The notes under the pieces are model-generated. The model was given only the letters and a program-made list of their open reading frames with translations. It was not told where the DNA came from and did not search any database. Below are positions 55,071-63,659 of a stretch of 64,000 bases of DNA, piece after piece. Origin of the DNA: Pomphorhynchus laevis (lineage: Eukaryota; Acanthocephala; Palaeacanthocephala; Echinorhynchida; Pomphorhynchidae); contig WNNJ02003258.1 in NCBI GenBank assembly GCA_012934845.2, positions 186,001 to 250,000 of the forward strand, in the 5' to 3' direction. Numbering within the stretch: position 1 is the first letter of the stretch; every line of letters starts with the position of its first letter. The translations under genes were made by a program, and so were the position numbers.

Positions 55071-55118
55071 TCAGCAACTGTGAGCTATGCTCGTAACGTT
55101 GTCTACATAATAATTTTT
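55071..55118 (+). other. LINE-D 3' double stem-loop
   Basis: Outer stem CAAC (55075-55078) with GTTG (55098-55101), inner stem GAGC (55082-55085) with GCTC (55089-55092), then TCTACATAATAAT and a T run. Same plan as LINE-C with unrelated stem sequence. Confidence 0.7.
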
Positions 55119-55202
55119 TTTTAATGAAAACTGATTTATTGAGAAATTTACAATGATGATTGTTACTCTCAAATGGGCGTAATAATAATAATAATTATTA
55201 TT

Positions 55203-55217
55203 ATTGTACATAATAAT
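55203..55217 (+). repeat. Target-site duplication of RLE-a copy 1, left
   Basis: ATTGTACATAATAAT here is repeated exactly at 58724-58738, immediately after the poly(A) of the RLE-a element. A 15-base duplication at both ends defines the insertion. Confidence 0.8.
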
Positions 55218-55258
55218 TTTTGACCTTAAAAAAATTTGGTTTCTGATAAACATACAAT

Positions 55259-55428
55259 AAATTCGATTACAAGATAAATTCGATTACAAGATAAATTCGA
55301 TTACAAGATAAATTCGATTACAAGATAAATTCGATTACAAGATAAATTCGATTACAAGATAAATTCGATTACAAGATAAATTCGATTACAAGATAAATTC
55401 GATTACAAGATAAATTCGATTACAAGAT
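55259..55428 (+). repeat. 17-bp minisatellite, 10 units, in the RLE-a 5' leader
   Basis: Unit AAATTCGATTACAAGAT is repeated exactly ten times, 190 bases before the ATG at 55620. A TTATTATTATTA run follows. Perfect identity of the units suggests a recent expansion. The CGATTACAA core also occurs in the 5' region of LINE-C. Confidence 0.97.
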
Positions 55429-55619
55429 TATTATTATTATTATAGTGTACAAGTTACTAGCTAAAATTGTCTTGATTGCTAAATACTTACAAGAGATATC
55501 ATCAACGAGAAGATAACAAACAGAAGCAAATCGACTTTTTCACTAATCGACTAAAACAACAAACTTAACTACACCTTTAAAAATTACAATTCTGAAGCAA
55601 ATCACATTTGGTTTAACGT

Positions 55620-58600
55620 ATGGTTCGCGGACAACCATCAGATAAGCACTTGTGTTGCAATTGCAACGGCCCCGCTGCCGTCTGCAAAGGTTGCCGCTGC
55701 GCTAAGTCAAACAAGATATGCTTTAACTGCCGCGCACCGAGATGCAGAAACAAAACCTCTAATATCGACGCTACAATTCAATCCAACACGCAACTTGATA
55801 ATCAACCGACGGATGCTTGTCAGAATGACTTTCTCAACGAGGAAATACCCAGCACCCCTAAATCAATAACCGACTTATTTAACGCAGTAATTCATTGGAG
55901 ACCTAACCTAATAGAATTGCCACGTTGTTCCGCCAGTCACAAAATAGTCGAGATCCTGGCCAATTTATATTGGGAATCCTCAGAAGCCCAGGCCGACACT
56001 CGGACACTACTACAGAAAACAACGGTCTTCTCTCACTGTATTTTGCAAAGAATACCATCTAGAAAAATCTCGCTGATTCGCAAGACTCTCGAGCGAAGAT
56101 TAGTCAGTTGGCAAAATAAAGATTACGAAACTCTTTATAACGAAGCTTTGTATCTGCAAAGTAATTTCGGATCCCGCAAGCCTCTTCCACCGAGAAGCTG
56201 GGTTAAACGTTATCAAGGCCTAGTAACAAAGGGCCAAATAAGAGCCAGCTCGACTGTGCTAGAAGACACGATTGAAACAAAAGCCCTGCATCCACAACAT
56301 ATCATTGATGGCACTTCAGTAATATCAATGCTTCAAGACTTACACCCCGAGGCACATCAAGCTGATCCAGATACCCTCTTGACTACCCCGTTCCCTGGAT
56401 CCAAAGTACATCATCTCAGCCGGTTCTATGCTCTGGACGAAACACACATTATCAGATCGAGTAAAAAAACCAAAGGAAGCTCGGGTCCGTCCGGAATTGA
56501 TGCTCGCTCATGGCTTCACATGCTGACAGATTTTGATTCGAACTCACTCAGCCTAGCCAAAGCACTTGCCAAATTCGCTATCTTCGTCGCAACAGAACCA
56601 CTCACTCCAGGAACTTTAGATGCTTTCACCGCTTGCCGTCTGGTTGCTTTAGAGAAAAAGTCAGGAGGAATCCGCCCCATAGGTATTTGCAATACTGTCA
56701 GACGCATTATAAGCCGGGCCATTCTAGATATTGTTCGCAATGACATTCAGGACGTTGCTGGGTCTGTTCAATTAGGGGCTTCTCAAAAAGGCGGTATCGA
56801 AGTCGCCATCAGCACACTTAGAGATGAGTTTAACCGTCACGACGATCGCTGTATTTTGTCAATCGATGCTTCAAATGCTTTTAACCGAACAAACAGAGCG
56901 GTGGCATTACACAACATAGATTTCGTATGCCCGTCGCTTTCTCGGGCTCTTTGTAATGTCTACGCAAACCCTGCACAACTCATTGTGGGAAGTCAAAGCT
57001 TATACTCCACCGAAGGTTTCACCCAGGGCGATCCTTTTGCGATGGCTGGCTTCGCCCTGACCTCTCTCCCTTTGATAAAAGCAATTCAACGCAAAGTTCC
57101 GTCGGTCTTCCAAAAATGGTATGCAGATGACGCCAACTTTATTGGGACCACTGACGTTTTGAAACAGGTATGGGAAGTGCTTCATACCGATGGACCAAAG
57201 TATGGCTATTTCGTAAACACACGTAAGTCTCACCTCCTATCACACCTTCATATTGATCAATCGAACCTCCCCGACCCCGAAATAAAAACTTCCACCGATG
57301 GAATCATCATTCTCGGCAGTCCAGTCGGGTCCAACGATTTTGTAAATGCAGCAACCGCAAAACTTCTGTCTACATGGACCACAATGCTGCAACGTCTCGA
57401 TTATGTTGCCAAGGTAGATCCGCATGTCGCTTTTGCAGGATTAATCAACTCCGTCCAATTTAAGTGGACACACATAATGCGCACCTGCGACTGCTCAGCC
57501 ACTATCTGGTCGGATCTGTCACACACTTTAATCACACAGCTTCTCCCAAACTTCGTGTCCTGGGACCTCGATGAAGACTGGAAGTCAATATTGTGCTCTC
57601 CTTTAAAATTTGGAGGTATTGGTATCGCGAACCCTGCAACCATAGCCACACTTGAACGCAAATCCTCAAACATGCTAATTTCAACCTATAATTCTGGTTC
57701 AGGTGGCGATAGCCTAAGAGAGAGGCAGAAAACTATGCTTAGCGAAATCAAGACACTACGATCACTATCTCACCAAGAACGCCTCTCTAAAATTCCGATC
57801 TTAGCGATACCCGAAACCAGTAATCTGATCGCGCATGCTGCTCGCAGTGGAGCTTCTTCGTGGTTAAGTGCGCTTCCGCTCAAGCATGAAAATTTTCATC
57901 TTTCTTCGAACGAATTCAGGGATGCTTTGAACGCAAGGTATGGACATACTGATCCTAAGATTGGAGTTAGCAACTGCATTTGCGGCACTCGAGTCAGTGT
58001 GGCTCATTCCTTATCATGTAGACGAGGTGCTTTGCCTTCGATCCGGCATAATGCAGTCCGCGACATCATCTCACACTATCTTAGCCGCATATCTCACGGC
58101 GTAGCTTGCGAACCTCAGCTAACCGAGGTTCCTGAAAATATTACTTTCGAACGAACAACAACAACCCGTGATCCAAGCGCGCGTCTTGACATAGTTTGTT
58201 CCGGGCTACACGGTAGTCGATTTGAGCGAACATTTTTTGATGTTAATGTATTTGCTGCACCTGCTCAATCGAACATATCAAGGAAGCCTGAGTCTGTTTT
58301 CGAATACAACGAGAGTCGCAAGAAAGCCAAATACAGTGAACGGATTGCGCTAGTTGAACGAGGGTCTTTCATACCTCTTATTTTCTCCACTTCGGGAGGA
58401 ATGGGCATTGAAGCGGAAAGATTAATCAAAACCACGGCTTCAAAACTGACGCATCGGTCAACGCGTTCTTATCCTGATCTAGCCATAAAGATGAAACGAG
58501 ACATCAGTTTTGAAATCGCACGATCAGTTTCCGCATGCTTACGCTCGCCACGTTCCAGCTGTTCCAAACCTATTAATCTTATGACTACCCACCACAGCGA

Positions 58601-58625
58601 GTTTTGCGCTGTGCTCGAAGTCTAA
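55620..58625 (+). CDS. RLE-a polyprotein: Cys-rich domain, reverse transcriptase, restriction-like endonuclease
   Basis: ATG at 55620. Residues 12-42 hold about ten cysteines (CCNCNGPAAVCKGCRCAK, ICFNCRAPRC), a compact zinc cluster presumably for DNA or RNA binding. RT blocks: GSSGPSGIDARSW (about 286), RLVALEKKSGGIRPIGI (about 340), CILSIDASNAFNRTNR (about 411), GFTQGDPFAMAGFALTSLPL (about 466) and KWYADDANFIG (about 499). After a GGIGIANP motif and SGASSWLSALP comes CICGTRVSVAHSLSC (about 785), a C-x-C-x7-H-x3-C site, then SIRHNAVRDII, SARLDIVCSGL (about 853) and FERTFFDVNVF (about 868), the presumed PD-(D/E)xK-type nuclease. The frame is intact, so the protein may be active. Confidence 0.9.
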   Translation: MVRGQPSDKHLCCNCNGPAAVCKGCRCAKSNKICFNCRAPRCRNKTSNIDATIQSNTQLDNQPTDACQNDFLNEEIPSTPKSITDLFNAVIHWRPNLIELPRCSASHKIVEILANLYWESSEAQADTRTLLQKTTVFSHCILQRIPSRKISLIRKTLERRLVSWQNKDYETLYNEALYLQSNFGSRKPLPPRSWVKRYQGLVTKGQIRASSTVLEDTIETKALHPQHIIDGTSVISMLQDLHPEAHQADPDTLLTTPFPGSKVHHLSRFYALDETHIIRSSKKTKGSSGPSGIDARSWLHMLTDFDSNSLSLAKALAKFAIFVATEPLTPGTLDAFTACRLVALEKKSGGIRPIGICNTVRRIISRAILDIVRNDIQDVAGSVQLGASQKGGIEVAISTLRDEFNRHDDRCILSIDASNAFNRTNRAVALHNIDFVCPSLSRALCNVYANPAQLIVGSQSLYSTEGFTQGDPFAMAGFALTSLPLIKAIQRKVPSVFQKWYADDANFIGTTDVLKQVWEVLHTDGPKYGYFVNTRKSHLLSHLHIDQSNLPDPEIKTSTDGIIILGSPVGSNDFVNAATAKLLSTWTTMLQRLDYVAKVDPHVAFAGLINSVQFKWTHIMRTCDCSATIWSDLSHTLITQLLPNFVSWDLDEDWKSILCSPLKFGGIGIANPATIATLERKSSNMLISTYNSGSGGDSLRERQKTMLSEIKTLRSLSHQERLSKIPILAIPETSNLIAHAARSGASSWLSALPLKHENFHLSSNEFRDALNARYGHTDPKIGVSNCICGTRVSVAHSLSCRRGALPSIRHNAVRDIISHYLSRISHGVACEPQLTEVPENITFERTTTTRDPSARLDIVCSGLHGSRFERTFFDVNVFAAPAQSNISRKPESVFEYNESRKKAKYSERIALVERGSFIPLIFSTSGGMGIEAERLIKTTASKLTHRSTRSYPDLAIKMKRDISFEIARSVSACLRSPRSSCSKPINLMTTHHSEFCAVLEV

Positions 58626-58738
58626 TTATGTCTTCTTCACTATGTCTGCGAATGCGCGACGGGAACCTAATTTCTGTAAAATTTACTTTTCTTTTTCAAT
58701 AAAGTTATTAAAGTTAAAAAAAAATTGTACATAATAAT

Positions 58739-59251
58739 AACTTACTCTTGTATAATCCGTCGATTAAAGTGATGGGCTTGAGAGTTTCTTGCACATTCTT
58801 GACAGAAGGTGCAATGCTTCAGTTTGTTGTTTAAATTTTTTGTTATCTACTGAACTTTTATTAGACTTGTATGCGGATTATTCTACATTAGCCACTTTAA
58901 TAATAAACATTTACCCATAAATATTTGCTTTACACCATTGTGAATGCATAATAATTATATATATCCCAATTGCATTTTCACAACGCTTTGTTGGTAATTG
59001 ATTATTCAAAACTAATGTTCTACACCGGTTTTACTATATGCATAATCGAGCATCATATTTTAGCCTAGATGCATGGTAGAAAATGAGTATTTATTTGCAA
59101 AATTCCAATAATAAGTTCGTATACTCTATTTCGTGTTATCTTTATAGATGTCTTACTTATTTTTATTCTTTTTTTAATTTTAATTTTTATTTTCTAACTT
59201 AGAAAAGAGATTTTAATATTCTGAATGCAATTCACTGCATTCAAGCTGCTG
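58739..59251. other. AT-rich spacer to the right of RLE-a
   Basis: Begins with the target sequence following the right duplication. No frame resembles a known protein on either strand. I looked on the minus strand for further calmodulin exons, as would be expected downstream of 59252, and found none. Confidence 0.5.
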
Positions 59252-59437
59252 TCAGATGTTACTCCGGTCAACGTCGTTGATTATAACCTGAAGCTCAGCT
59301 TCTGCCGAGTTCTGTCCCAGAAGCCGCATCGTGCTGGCAAGCTGTTCAGTGGACATTGTGCCTTCGTTATCCTTCTCGAAAAACAGAAAAGCATCCTTGA
59401 GTACAGTAAACTTTTTTTCGGACAATTGATCTGCCAT
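59252..59437 (-). pseudogene. Calmodulin-like protein, N-terminal EF-hand only
   Basis: Minus strand from ATG 59437: MADQLSEKKFTVLKDAFLFF, then the loop EKDNEGTMSTEQ, LASTMRLLGQNSAEAELQ and IINDVDRSNI, stop. This follows calmodulin from its first Met to the start of EF-hand 2. The loop has Glu instead of Asp at position 1 and Gln instead of Glu at position 12, so calcium binding should be weak. EF-hands 2-4 are missing. The break could be a stop (TGA) in a decayed copy or a poor splice donor (GGA-GTAACA) with later exons moved away by the neighbouring insertions. The ATG lies right after the end of the RLE-b element. Confidence 0.65.
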
Positions 59438-59559
59438 TATACCACCCACATGCCACTCTGAATTAATAGAACTGCAGTTGAATCTCTTGTACAGTTTAGT
59501 GTGATCGCAGGCGGTATCGTATTAGATCGAGAGTTCATGGAATTCGTGTATGGATGGTC

Positions 59560-62385
59560 CATGCATTCTGGCAAGCAGGCAACGTTGTCCCGCTGTATTG
59601 CGGTGCTGATCATCTGCACTAGAAAGAAAAATGCGCTTGTATCCCCGGTTCGTCTAACCAAACGCCGATTGAGTTTCTGCAGAAAGTTAAGAGAATAAGG
59701 ACTCACCGCTCCAGGTGTTTCGATGAATATCGGGGTAAATACGTGTTAGCGAGGGTCCAAATCTATATATGTTCGATATTTTCGGGTATTTGTCTCCTTG
59801 GTAAGTGCCATAAACCGCCAAGTGTTGTTTGCTTTGAGCTTAGATTTTTGGACACGTGAAGTCACAGGCTAGGCACAATCCGTTTTTTCAAGCGGCGAGG
59901 GTACCACAGTTAAATTTTTTTTATTTTAACGTGGCAAATGCGTGCCAGCGCACGCTTACATGACCACAACAAAACATAAATGTAAATCATGTGTCAAGAA
60001 GGTGTGAACGGAGGAGGTGTTTGAATGTGATAAAGGAGGGAGCGCGGCGGACGTCGAGAGGGAGTTGATTCCAGGCGAATGGGGCGGCGACGAGGAAGGA
60101 TCGGATACCGTAGTTGTTGGAGTAATAGGGAACGTGGACTAAGAGGGTATGACGGGAACGCAGCGATAGCGAGGTGGGGCGAGTATCGTCTAAAGAAAGG
60201 AAGGTTGATGAACGATGGGGAGCCGACAGCGATGAGACGAAAAGTAACGAGAAGAAGGCGGAGTTTGATGCGGATGAGAATGGTGAGCCAGGAGAGTTGG
60301 GCAAGATATGTGGATATGTGGTCGAAGCGACGGAGACGAAAGAGCACTCGAACAGTGGAGTTGATTATTCGTTGTAGGGGTAGGATGATGGATTTTGGAG
60401 AATTGGCGAAAAGGCTAAGGCAGTAATCGATTTTACGGAAGAGAAGCGATGAAAGAAGAGACATACAGGAACGGAAGTCGATAAGGGGCGGATACTGCGG
60501 TTAATACGGAGAATTAAGTTAGACGAGCGGACCTTGTTACGGACGAAAGGTTTAAAGGAAAGGTGATCATCAAAATGGAAGCCTAAGAAAGTGAGATTGT
60601 GCACTATGGGGATGATCGATGAGGCAAAAGATACAGTGGGAGGAGATATGTTTGGTTTACGGGGGATTATCCACAAATTTGTTTGAACTTGTCGTGGTTT
60701 AAAACGAGATGGAAATTGAGAAACGTTTGTAGATAGAAGAAATACAGTTGAGGCAGAAATGCCGATATCGTGTATTCGATGTGCGGGTGCATGATCGTAG
60801 ATGAGGATGCCAGCCATCGGCGTATTGCATGACGTTAAAGGAGTAAGGTTTGATAAATGGAGAGAGATCGCCAAGCAGAAGAGAGAAAAGCAAGGGACCT
60901 AGGACTGACTTTTATTGGACCCCCCAAAAAATAGGGATGTGAGGGGAAGATGATGAATTAGAACAGACGCGAAAGGAAACCGTTTGGTCGCTCGTTGTCG
61001 GTCCTCGACATATTCATGTGTTTCAGACGGGCTGGTAGATCTGCATCCATTTAAGTTTTCCGAATGATGCTGTTGACCTACGAGTGACGGGAATGTTGGC
61101 TTAGGGAATACCGATAATCTAGACCATGAGTAGCTGCGCTATCGCAAACGACGCTACACCTACTGAAATGACCGACATAAGTCGACACCTTGTCTCAGAG
61201 CAATTGTTGCGGTAATGGAAAGGTCGTCTAATTTTGTACGACCGAAAACATGATGTATGTATTGGCCTGAACGCTGTTTCTGAGATGTTTATTCCAGCGG
61301 AAGATAATACCTTTATCAGGACAACCATTCTGATAGGTCAGCTGTGAAAAGTTGGCTATTACGTCATGAACTGTTGTCATATCTGGACCGAGTATTCTTT
61401 CTTTTATTCGATGTGAGTGTGGAAAACGCACAATAGAATGGAATCGCGACGTCCTATGCAGTAGTGAAACCGATGTCGCCTACGTCGATCGAGAGCGTTT
61501 TTTGTCGCCATGCTTCGTCGCCCGTGATCAAGTTTAGAGTTGAGTACAAATGACTCTTCAGCTAGTCGTCGTCAAATGCGATTAGCGGACTACGGAAATA
61601 AAGCGGAGGTACAGTGAGTGGCTATGATGTTTATTGCCAAACAAAAGGGTAGTGGGCCAAGCTAATCGCCTTGCTGAACGCCCTCAACTGAGTCCACGAT
61701 ATCGTTTCTGAAAAATAGTTGACGGGATTACTGTAGAATGCTGAAACGAAAGGAAACAACTTTGGGATTTTATCTGTAATGCCCTCGAGCATTACATCAC
61801 GACTGAGAGAGTTGGATGCGTTGGCGAAATCCATCTTGAAGATACATTACTGACACCCATTATGTGCTGCACAAAATGTCCTTTCGCGTGAACGGCATCC
61901 TATGTTCCGTTAGGCACACTGACGCCCAGTTGATGCTGGGAGAAGTCGTTGATTAGGATATCACACGCATGTCGGTTAGTGATTTTAGCTGTGATACGTC
62001 TGAGAGATCAACCGATGACGATAAAACATAATCCGTCACATTTCTTACTTAAGGCTAGTAGTCGACAACCGAAATTTATTGGACGAATGCATGATGGAAC
62101 ATTACTTTCAAGTAATAAACGACAGAAACGGTATAAGCATATACCAACGATACACCGGCCGGACCGCTGCTCAAAGACATAAGGTTTTTTAAATTGACAT
62201 GGCTTTAATCGTCTGTTCCTCCAGTCGAATCGTTTGAAAAGAACGGATAGCATTTAGGACCGTCTCGCAAGATACGACAATTTCGGATTTATTAACATTG
62301 TTTGTTATAACTGACTCAATTGAATCGATTTGCGCTTGCGAAACTCTGCGATTGAAATCCTCGATCATACACGGTAAACGAGACT
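59560..62385 (-). mobile_element. RLE-b: second type of RLE LINE, broken, split by LINE-A
   Basis: Minus strand, pieces in order: SQAQIDSIESVITNN and CETVLNAIRSF (62350-62250), NVPSCIRPINFGCRLLALSKK (about 62060), a QLGVSVPNGT-like block (about 61925), DFANASNSLSRDVMLEGITDK (61834-61770), LNLITGDEAWRQKTLSIDVG (about 61530), a THGLDYRYSLSQHSRHS zinc-site region (about 61120), SRTDNERPNG (about 61000). After the LINE-A insertion (59915-60982) the same protein resumes: VVPSPLEKTD, TRKYRTYIDL, IFIETPGAVSP (about 59720) and FLVQMISTAIQRDN (about 59620). The pattern is a different RT/RLE family from RLE-a. Many stops and frame changes show that it is old. Confidence 0.78.
59915..60982 (-). mobile_element. 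LINE-A1 3' half inserted in RLE-b
   Basis: From RT motif SSSSPP-IFW-GVP region (about 60960) through QYADG (mutated YADD, about 60830) to LLRSHLLDT-like end, hairpin GCGTGC-GCTG-GCACGC (reverse complement at 59940-59956) and TAAAATAAA tail. RLE-b coding is found on both sides, so the order of events is clear. At the 5' joint the two sequences share TTTCCTTTCGCG-like bases. A few indels break the frame. Confidence 0.9.
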
Positions 62386-63019
62386 AAGCAAGTCTATGTA
62401 ACGTTCGAATCGACTAAGCGATCGCGCGACTGCTCGGACTGTTCGATTAAATTTAGTTCGGACATTCGATTTGACAATACATTTTTTATTTAAGCTTGTA
62501 TATATTATCACTGTTCTTTGTTTCGTTCTCTTGAATTTGAATATTAATTATCTCATTAAGTTTTTACGTGAGTTTTAAGTTTTTATTGTTATATTTTTAG
62601 AAACTTTTGGCTGATGAAAATTATACCGCTTGGTAAGATTCTCCGATTTGAAGAAATTACTTTAATAGCATTAAATTTGTGCAACCCAGATATCTTCCAG
62701 ATATTCTATGCTAATTTTAAATTTTAATAACTAAGGAAATACACTTATTTTCTATCATTTTTCTAACTAATTTGTTAGAAATACTAAACATTCGATCAGT
62801 GAATAGACACGTTTTTAATATAATTCTGGTTTATTTATGAGACATTTTATTAGTAAATCAATTATAATAAAATTATAATTAGAAATTATAATAAAAACAT
62901 CATACAATACAAATTTTTTGAGAGAATAGTTCTTATCATTAAAATAAATAAATAAAACCAATAAAACATTTTTAAAGTTACCCGTAAATGGGCCCTAATT
63001 TTGTCAGAAAATATGTATC
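62386..63019. other. AT-rich spacer
   Basis: No recognisable coding or RNA gene. The left 100 bases have short CGATCG/TCGATT words and may still belong to the decayed start of RLE-b. The rest is AT-rich with AATTATAATAA runs. Confidence 0.45.
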
Positions 63020-63605
63020 ATTTTTCATTTTTTTACATTTGCCGCAGTCACTCTGGTAAGTCCCTTTCTGCTTGAAAAGTCGAAATCCGCTGATATTGTA
63101 CGCGTGGACATCGAAGCGCCGCAGAACAAATTTTTGCAAGGGACATACTGATATATGTCCTGATTGAAGCGATCGTCTCATTATATTCAGTTTTTTTGCC
63201 GTTCAGCGATTTTTAGAGCCAATAATTTGATACATGCTCTTGCACTTTTGTCAGCTCCGCCAGTAGTCGCCCAAATAACGGGACAAAATGAGCTGTGCTC
63301 TAATGTATGTATCCTCTCTTCTTACTTAGTACATTTTCTATTTTCGTGAAGCGTGAAAGTATCATCTGTCGACTGTTCGCAGTAGGATGGAGCATGATTG
63401 TTAAAAACGACTACATCAAAAAATGTACGCTCCATATTCCCATCGAAGAATCCATTACTCACTATATCAGCTCGATTATCATCTTGTCTGGTTGTTGTGC
63501 TACAATCAACATAACGCTTTCTGAAACTGGAGTCAGAGTAGGTTCTACATGCACATTCCAACAGACTGTGTTCAACGTCTTAACCAAACAATCGCTAATT
63601 GTAAT
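63020..63605 (-). mobile_element. RLE-a C-terminal fragment
   Basis: Minus strand: LVKTLNTVCWNVHVEPTLTPV (about 63590), DNRADIVSNGFFDGN, MERTFFDVVVFNNHAPSY (63460), FTLHENRKC, FCPVIWATTGGADKSA (63270) and, after a stop, ETIASIRTYISMSLAKIC (63140). This is the restriction-like endonuclease and the tail of RLE-a. At least two frame changes and one stop are seen. Confidence 0.78.
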
Positions 63606-63659
63606 ACAATACAATTATAATATAATTATACATAATATAATGCAATTATAATATTTACA

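Larger units (their letters stand above)
50700..55125 (+). mobile_element. LINE-D, complete with two open ORFs
   Basis: A short leader is followed by ORF1 (50834-52105), ORF2 (52081-55020, overlap 25 bases, -1 frame), a T-rich 3' UTR, a double hairpin (55075-55101) and CATAATAAT plus a T run. No stop or frame change is visible in either ORF, so this copy may be young or active. A 24-base segment at 50787-50810 recurs with one mismatch at 55235-55258, just beyond the right end. I cannot tell whether it is a target-site duplication. Confidence 0.93.
55218..58723 (+). mobile_element. RLE-a: complete restriction-like-endonuclease LINE
   Basis: 3.5 kb bounded by 15-bp duplications. Order: 40-base 5' start, 17-bp minisatellite (55259-55428), leader, one ORF of 1001 codons (55620-58625), short 3' UTR with AATAAA at 58698-58703, poly(A). 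RT plus a C-terminal CCHC/restriction-like endonuclease and no AP endonuclease place it in the early-branching R2/R4-like group of non-LTR retrotransposons. I cannot fix the clade further without a tree. It is not in rDNA: both flanks are AT-rich. Three more, damaged copies lie in this window. Confidence 0.92.

Noticed and set aside
55620-58625. Group II intron, retron or diversity-generating retroelement RT
   Set aside because: The CCHC plus restriction-like endonuclease C-terminus, poly(A), target-site duplication and damaged sister copies identify a non-LTR retrotransposon. There is no intron RNA structure or variable-repeat pair.
59437-59710. Upstream exon and GGTGAGT splice donor for the calmodulin-like gene
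   Set aside because: The frame there encodes the C-terminus of RLE-b (ETPGAVSP, FLVQMISTAIQRDN), so the donor-like sequence is part of the element.
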